Made by a program: the position numbers and the translations under genes. The notes below the pieces were generated by a model. The model was given only the letters and a program-made list of their open reading frames with translations, was not told the DNA's origin and searched no databases. Source: Glycine soja (taxonomy: Eukaryota > Streptophyta > Magnoliopsida > Fabales > Fabaceae). Taken from it: a stretch of DNA of 64,000 nucleotides. The stretch covers positions 10,547,198 through 10,611,197 of the forward strand of contig NC_041020.1 of assembly GCF_004193775.1 (NCBI RefSeq), read 5' to 3'. Of this stretch, positions 37,222 through 48,877 are shown one piece after another. Each line of letters starts with the position of its first letter. Positions within the stretch are counted from its first letter, which is position 1.

Positions 37222-40064
37222 TGTAATACCCTGAAATGTTATTAATTATAAATCGATGTTTAATTGTATTTGTTGCGTTATTTGACTCTATGTTTGACTT
37301 GAATGAGTTGAAGTATGCCTTGAATTAGTTATGTGTGAATTTCTTGATGTGGAGTTTTGTTGAGTTAAGTTGAGATTATGAGATTTTAGATTTTTTTTGC
37401 CTAAACCTAGTTCAGTAAAATTGAGATCCCAGATACGTTAACCGTTGGATCGTCTTTAAATTTTGTCTGAAACTTTCTAAGACATGTTTCCATAGTCTGA
37501 CCGTCGAGATTTTGAAAATAACAACTTTTGGTCTCTCGATAAGCGTGAATGGCGCGCTAAGTGCAACTCCAACAGAGAGGAAGTTGTGCTGAGCGCCAAG
37601 ATGTGCGCTAAGCCCAATTCCAACAGAGAGGAAGTTGCGTTGAGTGCCCTGAGGTGCGCTAAGCCTAATTCCAACAGAGAGGAAGTTGCGCTGAGTGCCC
37701 AGAGGTGCGCTAAGCACGATTTGCAGGTTATAAATATGTCTTCAACTTGAAAAACACGAATTTTCACTCTCCTCTTCTCCAAAAATGCCACCCAAACCCT
37801 AAAACCTCATTTTTCACCACCCAAGACTATCGATGACCGCCGTAAGCCGCCGTTGCTTGCCATTGAACCCCCACACCAAGAGGAACACTTTAATCGGAGA
37901 AAAATCTTCAAAATCTTCCTCAAGAATTCGGTGGAGAAAATCCTTCAATCCTTCATTTCATAGTTTCTCTGAGGTAATCTTGACTTCTAAACCTTCTCCT
38001 AGTTAGTTTGAGTTCCTCTTAGTGTCTCTTATGTGTTGGATACTGTAATAGGGTGTTTCTACACTTCCTTTGAAAAACCCTAGAGAATGAGACATTGTAA
38101 AAGTTATCTTTTTATAACATTGAGGTTATTTTTGCGGCATTCACTGAACCTCGGTCACATTGGCGTGATCAGAATTTCAAAATGATGTTTCCTTTTTGTA
38201 AAACCCGAAATACCCCTCAGCCCTTTATGTTTTGACAGGGGTATTTGATCCCAAATGTTGCCTTTGACCTTGTTTTTGAAACCTATGCTAAATTTCCTTC
38301 GTTTTGGCATAATAGAGACTTGCATTGGACCGACAAGCATGAACGAGAGAGGGACCTCTAAGTGACGCAAAGAGGAACCGACGGAGAGCTCACGATAGAT
38401 GAGGGGAGTTTATTATAAATTTACCATTTTTACACCATAGTTAGGGTCAGGGAACCTAGCTATGAGAATATATGCCTGCCCCTGTTGCATGCTGATTTTC
38501 CTTTATAGAAAACATCATTTTTAACTAATGGGATGTGATATAATTGTTATTGATGTGCATGCTGGTTTTCAAGAGAAACTATGTTTTTGACGAATGGGAT
38601 GCGATATATTTATTGTTGATGAATGAAATTATTGTCTTTATTTGACATGTGTTGTTTGAAGACCTGGGGAGTGTGAATCTCAAGCATGAAAGAAATACGT
38701 ATATGCGAAATGCGACTTACTGTTGATGTTATTATTGATGATTATGTTAATATGAAATGAGGTTGTTGTTGTTGTTGGTAATGTCATTGAGATGAGATGA
38801 TGTTATCTTGAGAATGATATTGGAATGGAATGTTGATGATGTTGGAAATGCATTGAGATGTGCATGTTGTGTATGTTCGTGGAGGGGTGCATTGACCTTG
38901 TCGGATGTCCCTGGTGGGGGAAAATAGAGTGGTTAAAGAGTTTAAACATCTCTGAGGGGATGTTTAGGATCTTTAATTCATCCATGGTCTTTGTACTTGA
39001 TGGTGCTCACGTTCATACGTTGTATGTTGTGTATGTTCATGGGGGGTGCATTGACCTTGTTGGATGTCTCTGGTGGGGGAAAATAGAGTGGTTAAAAAGT
39101 TTAAGCATCTCTGAGGGGATGACTTAGGATCTTTAACTCATCCATGGTCATTGTACTTGATGGTGCCCATGTTTCATGCCTCATATGACACGAGAAATAG
39201 TATAACGCAGTGTGTACTTTGTACTAAGGGGTGTGTCACCTGGTAGGGAACTCCCTTGTGGCCCAGGCTAATCACCGGGGGGGGGGGGGGGAGTTACGGT
39301 ACACGATTGGGTGGTCTCGACAAATATTGCATGGTTTTCCTAAGTGAGGTGTCGTGTGGACATGCTTAGGCTATTACCTTGGTTGATGGTACGTACCATA
39401 TTGCATCTGAGAGTTGAGGTCGGGTGCATGCATCATTCTGAGTAGTATTGATTGGATCCATGGATGGATGATGAATAATTGTTGAATGTGGGTGTTGAAT
39501 AATGCATGTTGTGTCAGTTCATGATGTTTGCTTATGTTTTCTTGCTAATTGTGATTATTTGGATTTAGCTTTGGTTCTTTTTATAATGAACTCACCCTTG
39601 TAATTTTGTATCGTGTGGTTGATACCTGTGATGATCGCGAACCTTGTTCGTGGGAGCAGAATGACAGCAGTAGGGTGCAGGAAGTGAGATTCTGTTGAGG
39701 AGCCGCCGAGCCGACGTGATGACGTTGGGATTATTTTGGGAGAGAGTTGTGTTTTGTTGATCAACTCCTCCATAGTTGGTTCCATGATTTTTTTTTGTTG
39801 AATTAAAGATGTAAATCCCATATTTGAATTATATGCATGAACAAGTTTAATTTCCATTATGTGAATGATGTGTACTGAGTTACTATACTAATATATATGT
39901 ATTCACTTAAGTATTGGTGCATTGTTTGGTGAATGCATATCGAGGAAAGAAGAAAAATTTACTTTCATTTTTTTTATAAGCAAATTAACTGAGTTTTCAT
40001 TTAAAATTTGAAATTTCTCGCGGTTTAGAGTGGTGATATCGTAGCGACGAGGCGGGTCGTTACA
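37222..40064 (+). mobile_element. Solo LTR of gypsy family A, 2843 bp
   Basis: It is complete from TGTAATACC to TCGTTACA. Flanks on both sides read atat (37218-37221, 40065-40068), and removing the LTR with one atat restores the reading frame of the mobile-domain pseudogene (FEDY-IVYSS), so a 4-bp duplication is likely. It contains GCTAAGC near-palindromes (37538-37715) in pairs 18-19 bp apart, the TATA box 'gttataaatatg' (about 37729), about 155-bp tandem units (38850-39170) and a G run near 39279. No coding capacity. Confidence 0.9.
37538..37715 (+). promoter_or_regulatory. U3 near-palindrome array of family A LTR
   Basis: GCTAAGC/GCTGAGC-type sites at centres 37541/37559, 37591/37610, 37642/37661 and 37693/37712 make four pairs 18-19 bp apart, about 51 bp from pair to pair, just upstream of the TATA box. 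The homologous array in the copy at 2604-2802 is less regular. Confidence 0.75.
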
Positions 40065-40316
40065 ATATAGTCCTCAAAAGGTTTGAGGTCTCTATGTGAT
40101 GCGTATGGAGACCAGACAACATTGGTCATCTGCAACTGATCCAATAACTCCCTACTCCCCACAGCCTTGTCGATAACCCTCAATGACAACCATCTAGCAC
40201 CTAGTGGTCATAATCTAGCACCTTTTCACTAAAAAACAGTTATGTATAAAAAAATAGTTCTTACCATAAGTAAATTCATATAACCTCTCATCTTCTTACC
40301 GCTATATGTTCGAACT

Positions 40317-41718
40317 CGGCAAGTGCACCGGATCGCGCAAGTAATATAAAACGGTAAGAACCGAGTATCGAACTCTTGGGGAACTTATGTTACTTGGTAA
40401 AGCTATATTCAGTGAATAGGTGTCTAGTATGAAAAGAGATATGTCAACTATGAAGAGGTAGATAAACTAACTATTAAAAGGAAAATCACATGAGTAATGA
40501 TGTGTAAAGACAAGTAGATAACACGTTGGTCTTCCTATTAGGTGCCTGATGTTAAAAGGATATTCTCTACTTAATAATGCTCATGTGTTCTATGGTGTCT
40601 CCTGAAATGCTAAACCCCGATTCCTCATGATAGTCTAGCCTAATCCAGATCAAGCATTGTCCTCAAATTCCTCTTGTTGGACTAAACTCGACCAGAACTG
40701 CATTAAGACAAACATACAAACAACTAGGTTACCATACCCCGATCCCTCGTGATAATACGATAAACTAGCCTTGTCCTATCAAGTTCTAAGAATCGGACCG
40801 GTTTTCACTGTTGAATGATCCTAACAAAGCATGCATCTACGTGATCAAGGAAAAAGCACACTGAAATGACGTACTGATAGCACAGAGAACAAATAAAACA
40901 TCATTAAATAGATATACAAGTATTTACATCAAGTACCTACAAGGAAGAACCAATAGAGGATTTAGCTCTCCATATCTGGGAAGCTTCCTTTACAACAAAG
41001 AGAAGAGAAAAATGAAGGATTGAAGAAATACAAGTAATGGGGATGTCTCCTACACCTCTAGAACCTCACAATCACTCATAGACTCATCTCATGCTCTCAA
41101 GATGACTTCCTTTTCTCGCTCAGTTCTCTGCCAGTCTTCTCACAGCAAAAGCTCTCAAAACTCTCTGGAACTTGGACCTTTCTCTCTCTAGAAATCTCTA
41201 AACATGAAAAAGCTTCGAGAATTTCCAAACTCTCTCTCCATTTCTGATTTCAGGCTTAAATAGGTGGCCTTATTGGTGCTTGTGTGCTTAGCGCAACTCT
41301 GGCTCGCTTAGCGTGCATTAGTGAATTTCGACTTAGTGCGCGTCTTTTCGCTCAGTGGATGGACTCAAGCGGTGCGCTTAGCGGGATTAGCCCTTGCTTA
41401 GCAAACATGAATAACTCATCCTTCTTCCATATTCTTCCTCGCGCTCAGCCAAAGGAGTGTTGCGCTCAGCAGATGGCTCGCTAAGCCAACAAATTGGCTT
41501 AGCGAGCGGATGAAAATCAACACTTCACAAACTTGCCTAATTAACCTGAAATTGAGAGGAAATGATTATTATACACACAAAATGGGAATACTAGGTATTT
41601 ATTACCTACGTTTAACAAAAATTAATTACAACATTACAAAATAACCATAAATTGGAGGAGTTTGATACAATTTACACAGGTTTTATACACAAAAGTTAGT
41701 CGTATTCATCGACTAACA
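40317..41718 (-). mobile_element. Solo LTR (family E), TSD ctata
   Basis: This 1402-bp insert has the exact 5-bp duplication ctata (40312-40316 and 41719-41723). On the minus strand it starts TGTTAGTCG and ends ...GAACA. A minus-strand TATA-type CCTATTTAAGCC lies at about 41244-41264, and upstream of it GCTTAGC/GCTCAGC near-palindromes span about 41286-41503. A UA-free, AGAGAG-rich leader follows. It splits the mobile-domain pseudogene. No coding capacity. Confidence 0.92.
41286..41503 (-). promoter_or_regulatory. U3 near-palindrome array of family E LTR
   Basis: Centres 41289/41309, 41334/41353, 41379/41399 and 41446/41467 give pairs 20, 19, 20 and 21 bp apart, and two more sites lie at 41483 and 41500. 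The core GCTTAGC resembles that of family A although the LTRs are otherwise unrelated and lie in opposite orientation. Confidence 0.7.
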
Positions 41719-42513
41719 CTATACTTGCATGCATATGACCGGTCATAAGGATAAGTAAGCACAACTACCCACCAAGCATACTCGTGATTGTGATCCAAAT
41801 CACTAAGGTCCTGCTAGTAATAGATGTGTACATGCGTCGAGCTCTTCTCGAAAAATATGGTATTGTCGAGCAAATGCATCAAATAGGTAATAGCAACCTA
41901 GACAAATGACTCACTGGCAACGTAGGTGTGATTCAACCTCTCTAACCAACTCAGAGCTAGCCTGTTGCCTGATGACGTTGTAAGATCTATCTTTTGGTCT
42001 GCATAATGCTAAGTGCTGACCTCAATAGACTTCTGATCTCCTTCCCGGTGTAGGTTGTGTCTATATGATTAAGGAAAAGACATGACGCATCATCAAGGGG
42101 GGTGATGGTCATCTCACCAACTGGAAGGTGGAAGGTGGAAGGAGGAGGTCTAATTGTGCCATCTCTCGATGAAGGCATTGATTATACCTTTATTCGCGAA
42201 TGTTTATCATGTGTCATATAGGACCTTTAGTCCTGACCTATGTGTCTTTGGCTCTGTCTACTGGTGTTGTCATTAAGCCAAGTATGCGTTACGACATGCT
42301 GATGCAGTCACATGTTGCCTATGTTCCTCAACATCCGAGACATAGGCAATAATATGCTTCATGCGAGCCATTTAAAAAAAATCAAATTAAAATTAATTAG
42401 AAGCATAAAATATTAATTAAACAATAAATTAAATAATTTAAAAAAATAAAATAAATCATTTCACAATGATAATATTGTATTTCCATTATAGTTTTTCAAA
42501 ATCAACACAACAG

Positions 42514-42940
42514 AAATATGATTTTGTTGTGTTATGGGTTGAGAAACACACCGAAATCGTACTTCCATTGCATTATTTTTTTTGTTGTTTTGAAAAATAA
42601 CACAATGGAAGTATGATTTCATTGTGTTATTCATCCAATAACACAACAAAATTGTATTTCCATTGTGTTGTTTTTCAAAACAAAAAAAATCACAACGAAA
42701 TTATGATTTTATTGTGTTCTAGGTTGATAAACACAATATAATTGTATTTTTGTTGTGATTTTTTGTTTGTTATGGGAAACACTACAACAAAAATATGATT
42801 ATGTTGTATTTCTCAATCCAAACACAATGAAATCATACTTTTGTTGTGTGTTTTCCAAAACAAAACAAAATCACAACATAAGTATGATTTCATTGTGTTC
42901 TGGGTTGAGAAATACAATAGAATCGTACTTTTGTTGTGTA
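42514..42940. repeat. Array of ten 30-bp near-palindromes
   Basis: Ten units of the form ACACAA-YRRAA..TATGATTT..TTGTGT lie at approximate centres 42528, 42559, 42613, 42655, 42704, 42744, 42796, 42835, 42885 and 42925. From the third on, spacings alternate about 40 and 50. Each unit can pair with itself and with its neighbours. It could be the subterminal part of a TIR transposon or a fold-back element. Short frames in it are by-products. Confidence 0.7.
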
Positions 42941-42959
42941 TAAAAAAACAAACAAAAAA

Positions 42960-43190
42960 AACTTGCCACCACAGAGAGGGGAGTTGGGAAAGTTGTTGAA
43001 AATTGAAGAAGAAGGGGAAAAGGTTGTGGAAGAGGGGAAAGAGTTGGGCACAAGGGTTGGGAGAAGAGGGAAGAGGGCAAAAAGGTTGGGGGAAGAAGGA
43101 AAAGAGATGTATGAGAGGGGAAGGGAGAAGGGATAAAAAATAAGAATAAGGGAGAGAGAGAGAAAGAGACATTGGAGGGAAGGGGAAACA
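42960..43190 (+). other. Purine-rich stretch
   Basis: Almost all A and G on the plus strand (gggaaa, gaagaagg and similar). It gives long Ser/Pro/Phe-rich shadow frames on the minus strand. It could be an old leader or a simple-sequence region, and no gene is supported. Confidence 0.6.
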
Positions 43191-43231
43191 ATGGTGAGAA
43201 GAATGGATGGGGAAAAAGCACAAAAGACACT

Positions 43232-43441
43232 CACTACTAGAAAGAATGGTTTTAACATCGCTACGTTAACATCGGTTTTTGAAAAAATCAATCTTAACAT
43301 GAGTTTGTTAACATCAGTTTTTACTGATATTAACGAACTCATGTTAAAATCGGAAAAATCGATGTTAAGGAACTCATGTTAACATCAATTTTTAAAAAAT
43401 TGATGTTAACAAACTCATGTTAACATCAACCTCCTCTAGTG
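43232..43441. mobile_element. CACTA-like MITE
   Basis: It starts CACTACTAGAAAG and ends with an inverted TAGTG. Inside are many copies of GTTAACATC and its complement GATGTTAAC in both orientations, as in the subterminal repeats of En/Spm (CACTA) elements. The flanks do not show a clear 3-bp duplication, so one end may be lost. Confidence 0.5.
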
Positions 43442-43444
43442 TAA

Positions 43445-45800
43445 CTATTTAGGTGGAAACCCCTCTTTAGTGTTGATTCTATGGGTGCAATGGGTAGGGT
43501 CCAAACCCTTTATGTCATGAATGCTCCACCCAAAGGCTTCCTTGTTGTCCCTTAGAACCCTTAATAGTTTATCCTCCTCAGTTTCATGTAAACCTACAAC
43601 AATCACAATTGGGAGAGACGATGGTGGGTTAAGAAAAACATATTTAAGGTTGGAAGGAAGGGACTTCAACTCCAATTCTAGAGGTTCCTCAATAGAAGGC
43701 TTTATCTTTGGGTCATTGCCCCATTTCAACCTCTAAAAATTGAATGGTTTAGGATTTTGATGTGACTGGAGAACTGACAGTATCTCCTCTACTTCTGGGT
43801 CTAGTTCCCAGACTAAGTCCGAGAACTCTCTCAATAGGGTTAGACATCCCCAAACTTAGGAATGCCCCCATCATCAATACATAAAAAAATATCAACAAAC
43901 TTTATAAAGCTATAGGAAGCAAATGAGGAAGGTTGTTTCAAAGTATCAGAAAGATTAAATACCACTCTCTCATCCCCTAGTCTAAGGGTGAATCTACCAA
44001 GCCTAACCTCAATAACCAAATTACAAGTACCAAGGAAAGGTTGTTCCAATATGATAGGGACATCCTTATCTGCCACCATATCTAAACTCACAAAATCAAA
44101 TGGAAAAATGAATTTGTCCACCTTAACCGGCATATCCTCAATCGCCCCTCTAGGATAGACAACTGAACGATCAACAAGGTGAAGGGAGATGTTAGTTGGC
44201 TCTAAGTTTGTTATGCCCAACTTCTTAAATACAAAATAGGGCATCAAGTTTATACTCTCCCCCAAATCACACAAACACTTATCAAAGTAAGACCCCCTAT
44301 CAAGTAGGGAATAGTAAATTTACCAAGGTCTTTTATCTTAAGGGGAAGTTTTCTAAGGACTATAGCAGAATACTACTCATTAAGACCCATAGTGCCAAAA
44401 TTTTCCAATTTTCCTTTGTTTGATAAAAGTTATTTTAAATGCTTGGCATAAGATGGTATCTGTTAAATAACCTCAACAAAAGGGAGGTTGATGTTCACTT
44501 TTCTCATAACCTTGAGAAATTTTTTAAATTGCACATCTTGTTGGTAATTCTTAACTCTATGACAAAAGGGTAGACTTACCTAAGGAGATGTCAGTATCTC
44601 CTTCTTTTTATCCCCTTCCTTCTTTGGCAATGCGTTCCCAATAGTAGGATCTTCAACCTTCTCAAGTACTTGGTCCTTTTCAGCAAGGATCCCATTTACA
44701 GTTTTTGGAGGAAAGTCTTCTTTCTCCTTAATGTCTCCTTGAATTCTCTTGCTTCTAGTCATCACAAATTTAACATCCTCCCTCTTAGGATTTGATTCAA
44801 GTTGTGAAGGAAGGTTTCTTGGTTGTCTTTATGATAGGAGAGATTGTATGTTTGTCAATTGGGACTCTACCTACTTCATTCTCTTATTATTTTGGGTTAT
44901 ATATTGAATCATGGTTTCTTGAAGAGTAGGTTATCTCTCCTCTTGTCTAGGCCTTTGATTTTGCATGGGTTGAGGCCTAAACATTCCCTGGTTCTGCTTG
45001 AAGCCCTATCCCTTATTGAAATTGTTGGGGTACTGATTATAAGAGTTGTTTCTTCCCTTAACAAAATCAATCCTATCCATGGCTACAACTAACTCATCAT
45101 CATAGTTTGGGAATGAAGGTGTAGTGATGGGGACTTAAGCTTGAGCTTTCTTGATTGTTTCAATATTCAATGTTAGAGCCTACATTTTCTTTCCTAGTTC
45201 AATTAGGGATTCATCTGTCTCCACCTGGTTGATGCCCTCTTCATGATCCTTATATACCTTAAGTTGTTGTAGGGGTTAGAGCATATGTCTTTAATGATTC
45301 TGATGGCATCGACAAGGGGCTTTAACATGAGGTTACCCCCATAAGCAACATCCAAGCTTGTCCATTATGTGAGGACACTCCACCAAAATATATGGACCAA
45401 TCTCTGTTGGGTAATGTCATGGTGTGGACTCTCTTGTTCCCTTTACACAAAGTTTCCAATGTCTCTGATGTACTAATTCTAATGAAATTCCTTAAGAAGG
45501 AATTTATGCACTAGTTCCATTTAGTTAAGGGAAGAAACATGTACCCTCTACTTGTACCACAAAGGATGTACCCTCTACTCCACTAAACGGGTTGTTCTCT
45601 GACATATGTAAGAACTCATGCTAGAAGTCAAATTGACTCCCTCAGGTAGATCAGGCAGGTAGATTATATTAGCTTCCCCCAAAGTAGGGGTGAGGTAGTT
45701 CATAGGTGTTTGAGTCTGATTAACTAGCATTACTCTTTCTCTCTCTTCATAGGTCTATGCATGAAGTTTATAGATTAGCTTGTCAATATCAGGTTCATAT
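43445..45800 (-). pseudogene. Ty3/gypsy gag-pro-pol relic (Athila/Tat-like)
   Basis: On the minus strand are a gag part at about 45800-45100 (SENNPFSG, YLPDLPEGVNLTSS and NPYNNLRYI types of text), then a Lys/Glu-rich linker (44580-44765). The retropepsin domain follows at 43840-44274 (MCDLGESINLMPYFVFKKLGI...SVVYPRGAIEDMPVKV...PIILEQPFLGT), with the usual Ala after DLG changed to Glu. Next comes the start of pol (43445-43729, ELKSLPSNLKYVFLN, LRVLRDNKEAFGWSI). It is cut there, next to the CACTA-like MITE, before the RT catalytic part. Stops lie between the open pieces. Confidence 0.85.
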
Positions 45801-45984
45801 TGCAGTGGCGAATTTTGTAAACTGGTTTACATGCACTACAAAAAAAAGAAGATCGAGTGCAATGAAAAATAAAAGAATAAAATAAAAAATAAATAGCTGA
45901 AAATAAAATAAATAATAAAAGAATTTCTATAAACAAAATTCCTTGGTTTAACAAAGTTAAACTAGTTGGGAATTCTGCAACTAG

Positions 45985-46000
45985 TTCCCGGCAGGCGCTA
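45985..46000 (-). other. Probable primer site of the minus-strand gypsy element
   Basis: On the minus strand TAGCGCCTGCCGGGAA resembles TGGCGCCGTTGCCGGGGA, the tRNA-Asp-type site of Athila/Tat gypsy elements, with several changes. It lies 6 bases from the inferred LTR end at 46007. Confidence 0.5.
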
Positions 46001-46006
46001 GAAACT

Positions 46007-46264
46007 TGATGCGTAAAATATGTAAGCCTCACACAAGGACAAGTGTATCCTACATAGTAGTAACAATTGACTCGAAATTCCAGATATTGAACCCAAAGGA
46101 AGATTTGAGTGATGATAACAGTGACTAGGGGTTATGATTCACTAGTACCAATTTTCCCCAATCCCAATGAAATTCCTTCTCTAATTATTTACTGATTCCC
46201 AAAATCAACCAAAGCCTATGATTAGGATCAAAGGATGTTCTTTGCCTTAAACCAATACCCTAAT
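46007..46264 (-). repeat. LTR of the minus-strand gypsy element, first part
   Basis: It begins TGATGCGTAAAAT on plus, that is it ends ...GCATCA on minus next to the primer site. Cut at 46264 by the solo LTR 46265-57735, it resumes at 57741. Non-coding. Confidence 0.6.
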
Positions 46265-47092
46265 TGTTGGATCGAGTGACCTCAGAATAATTAAGAGGGG
46301 GGGGGTTGAATTAATTATTCCTAAACCTTTACTAATTAAAAATTACTCTTTTAAGGCTTTTACTAAATTGTTAAGAGAATGAGGAGTAGAAGAGAAAACT
46401 TAACAGAAAGTAAAAGCGGAAATTAAATGCATAGCAGAAAGTAAAAGCGTAAGGAAGAAGGAAACAAACACATAAAATTTTTATACTGGTTCGGCAACAA
46501 CCCGTGCCTACATCCAGTCCCCAAGCGACCTGCGATCCTTGAGATTTCTTTCAACCTTGTAAAAAAACCTTTTACAAGCAAAGATCCACAAGGGATGTAC
46601 CCTCCCTTGTTCTCTTTGAACCTAGTCGATGTACCCTCCACTAGAACTGATCCACAAGAGATGTACCCTCTCTTGTTCTCAGTCAAACCCAAGTAGATGT
46701 ACCCTCTACTTGTACCACAAAGGATGTATCCTCCAATGTGTTAAGACAAAGATCTCAGGTTGTTAAACCTTTGATACTTTGTGAATGGGGATACAAAAGA
46801 ATTCTCAGGCGGTTAGTCCTTTGAACACTTTTGTATTAGGGAATGGGAAGAATCAAAAGAATTCTCAGACTGTGTCGTTTTGAATTCTTTGACAAGGGAG
46901 AAGGGAGACACAAAAGAATTCAGGCGGTTAGTCCTTCATTCTTTTGGAAAAGGGAGAAGAGAGACACAAAAAGAATTAAGGCGGTTAGTCCTTGGCGAAT
47001 TCTTTTTGGAAAAGGGAGAAGAGAATGAAAAGATGAATAGCACAAGTTTTCAAGGTTTGGAAAACTAGAAAACTTCAGAAAGCTTTTGGTAC
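46265..47092 (-). mobile_element. Solo LTR of family B, right part (minus), TSD ctaat
   Basis: This is the reverse complement of the LTR at 58430-60091. The two halves (46265-47092 and 56889-57735) together make about 1.67 kb, the full LTR length. The target duplication ctaat is exact (46260-46264, 57736-57740), so this was a solo LTR before the SIRE1-like element inserted into it at 47093. It contains the stem-loop block with loop GGGTACA (complement TGTACCC, about 46580-46740) and the 'ggcggttagtcc' repeats (about 46800-47010). Confidence 0.92.
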
Positions 47093-48239
47093 TGAAATTC
47101 TGATACCAGGGGACAGATGTCGTACAGGATGTCACGACATCACGCTTCAGAACATGCAGTTTATATGTGTCTGTATGAACAGATTAAACAAGTAAATAAC
47201 ACAAGAGAATTGTTAACCCAGTTCGGTGCAACCTCACCTACATCTGGGGGCTACCAAGCCAGGGAGGAAATCCACTCTCAATAGTGTTAGTTCAAGGTCT
47301 AACAGCCCCTGTTTACAACCTTCTCACCTAACCACTACCCGTGCGATCTCTACCTAAGAGCCACTCTTAGATATGAGAACCTCTGCTCACTCCCTCTCAC
47401 TCACACTCCCGTGTTTACAATTAAGTCAAAGACACACCAGAGATCAACTCTGAACAAAAGAGATCAACTCTACACACTAGAGATCAACTCTAGACACAAG
47501 AGATCAACTCTACACACATAGGTCCAACACTTGATGCTAAGGTACCATCAAGGTGGCTCACAAAAGACTCAAGTCCCAAAACTCACAAAATAACTCTTCA
47601 ATCCCGGACTTGGTACAGAACTCGTGCAGCCTCCATGATTATATAGCCGTGTACGATTCTGGGCTGCAACTCCTTGATGCTGGAGGAGATCTATCTTCTT
47701 CTGAAAAATCTGCAGTTAAAGAACTAAAAGATAACTTTTGATCTTTTAGTTTGAATCTTTAATCTTTAATCTTTAATCCCTGAACGAACTCTTCTACTTT
47801 GAAATTCGAACTTTAATGATCTTTTAATTCGTTCCTAAAGATAGATCTTCTAATCTCTTGCTAACTGCACAATAATCTGTTAAAGATATAACAAATTTAT
47901 ATGTCCAGTATTATCGGGCCGGATGTCAGGACATCGTGTCCGACATCGTGGATCCTGCAGCTTCACTTCTGCACTTGACTTTTATCTTGCATTGTACAGC
48001 AATTCCAGTATTCTCGGGCAGGATGTCAGGACATTGTATCCGACATCGTGGATCCTGCAACTTCACTTCTGCACTTGACTTTTTATCTTGCCTTGTGCAT
48101 TGTGCAGCCCGATCTCATTCCTTGACATAACGTTGGACATCATGTGCAACAACTCCAGCTTTCCTTCATTGTCTAAGTGCTTATGTTTTAACAAAATCTT
48201 AGCCAATCTTTTAAAGCTCAGTAGAGCTAAACACTAACA
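47093..48239 (-). repeat. 3' LTR of the SIRE1-like element
   Basis: It holds three 26-bp GATGTC/GACATC modules (47116-47141, 47922-47947, 48022-48047) and four copies of AGAGATCAACTCT at exactly 20-bp steps (47441-47510). Frames 47553-47741 and 47936-48130 are chance frames repeated in the other LTR. Confidence 0.97.
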
Positions 48240-48254
48240 ATCTCCCCCTTTGGC
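48240..48254 (-). other. Polypurine tract of the SIRE1-like element
   Basis: On the minus strand CCAAAGGGGGAGAT abuts the 3' LTR (its TG at 48239). It primes plus-strand synthesis. Between it and the envelope-like ORF (48255-48877) lies the 3' untranslated part with two of the 26-bp modules and further purine runs (complement of 'ctccccctg', 'ctcccccttt'). Confidence 0.9.
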
Positions 48255-48877
48255 AAATTTTGTCTAAAACATACTTAGACACTTCCTGAGCAGGTACGAG
48301 CAGTTATGCAAGTAGGATCAGCAACTTCCATTATCAGAGTAATCAAGCACAGCGGAAATTCTTCAAGTTGCAAATCTACAAGTCTTCTCCAGAATGTCAA
48401 GACATCTCTCGTGACATCAGCTTTCTGCTTCTGCTCCCCCTGTCTCCATGCTTACTGCAGCATCTTCTATCAGCTACTAGTCTTTTCCAGGATGTCGAGA
48501 CATCTCATGTGACATCCGCTATCTGCTCCCCCTGTCTTCATGCTCTTACTGCAGCATCTTCTAGTAGCTTACAACAGTCATCATCAGCAGCAGTCTCCCC
48601 CTCAAAATCATATTCATACAACTCCCCCTCAAGATCGTGAATCATGCATACATCGTATCCTACTATCCTACTGCCATACATCATACATTCAACATAATCA
48701 TGCATAATAGCAAGCATAATACTATTACTCCCCCTTTTTAGACATAAATTTGGCAAAAGTAGGATGCATGAAATTAATGTGCGAATATTACAGACCCATA
48801 GTAACCAATTGTTCAAAGGGACATGCCCCTTTAACTAATAACAGTAAAAGCAAAAACAAAACATAAAGGTCTGATGA

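Larger units (their letters stand above)
36543..42300 (-). pseudogene. Plant mobile domain (MAIL/PP7-long-like) pseudogene, split by two solo LTRs
   Basis: Read on the minus strand and skipping the LTRs, the pieces follow the plant mobile domain family (PF10536 type), common in legume repeats. SFHLPVGEMTITPLDDASCL is near 42130. LSWLERLNHTYVASESF, then IFFEKSSTHVHIYY and DHNHEYAWWVVVLTYPYD, lie at about 41930-41740. WLSLRVIDKAVGSRELLDQ and NVVWSPYASHRDL are at about 40190-40070. TYMWTYLSERVLRQFRYIQ, then CCESWAEWE, are at 37190-37066. The tail ends with ERLPPRKKANKGGRRGGPK and TGA (36543-36545). A small intron with GT..AG borders can be seen at 36753-36835. Stops, frameshifts and the insertions make it dead. 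Confidence 0.75.

Noticed and set aside
42813..43342. Long minus-strand Ser/Pro/Phe/Leu-rich frames
   Set aside because: They come from the purine-rich tract; three overlapping frames are open at once, which marks low complexity and not a gene.
47553..48130. Two short frames in the SIRE1-like LTR, repeated at 56197-56774
   Set aside because: The repetition is due to LTR duplication; there is no sign of coding selection.
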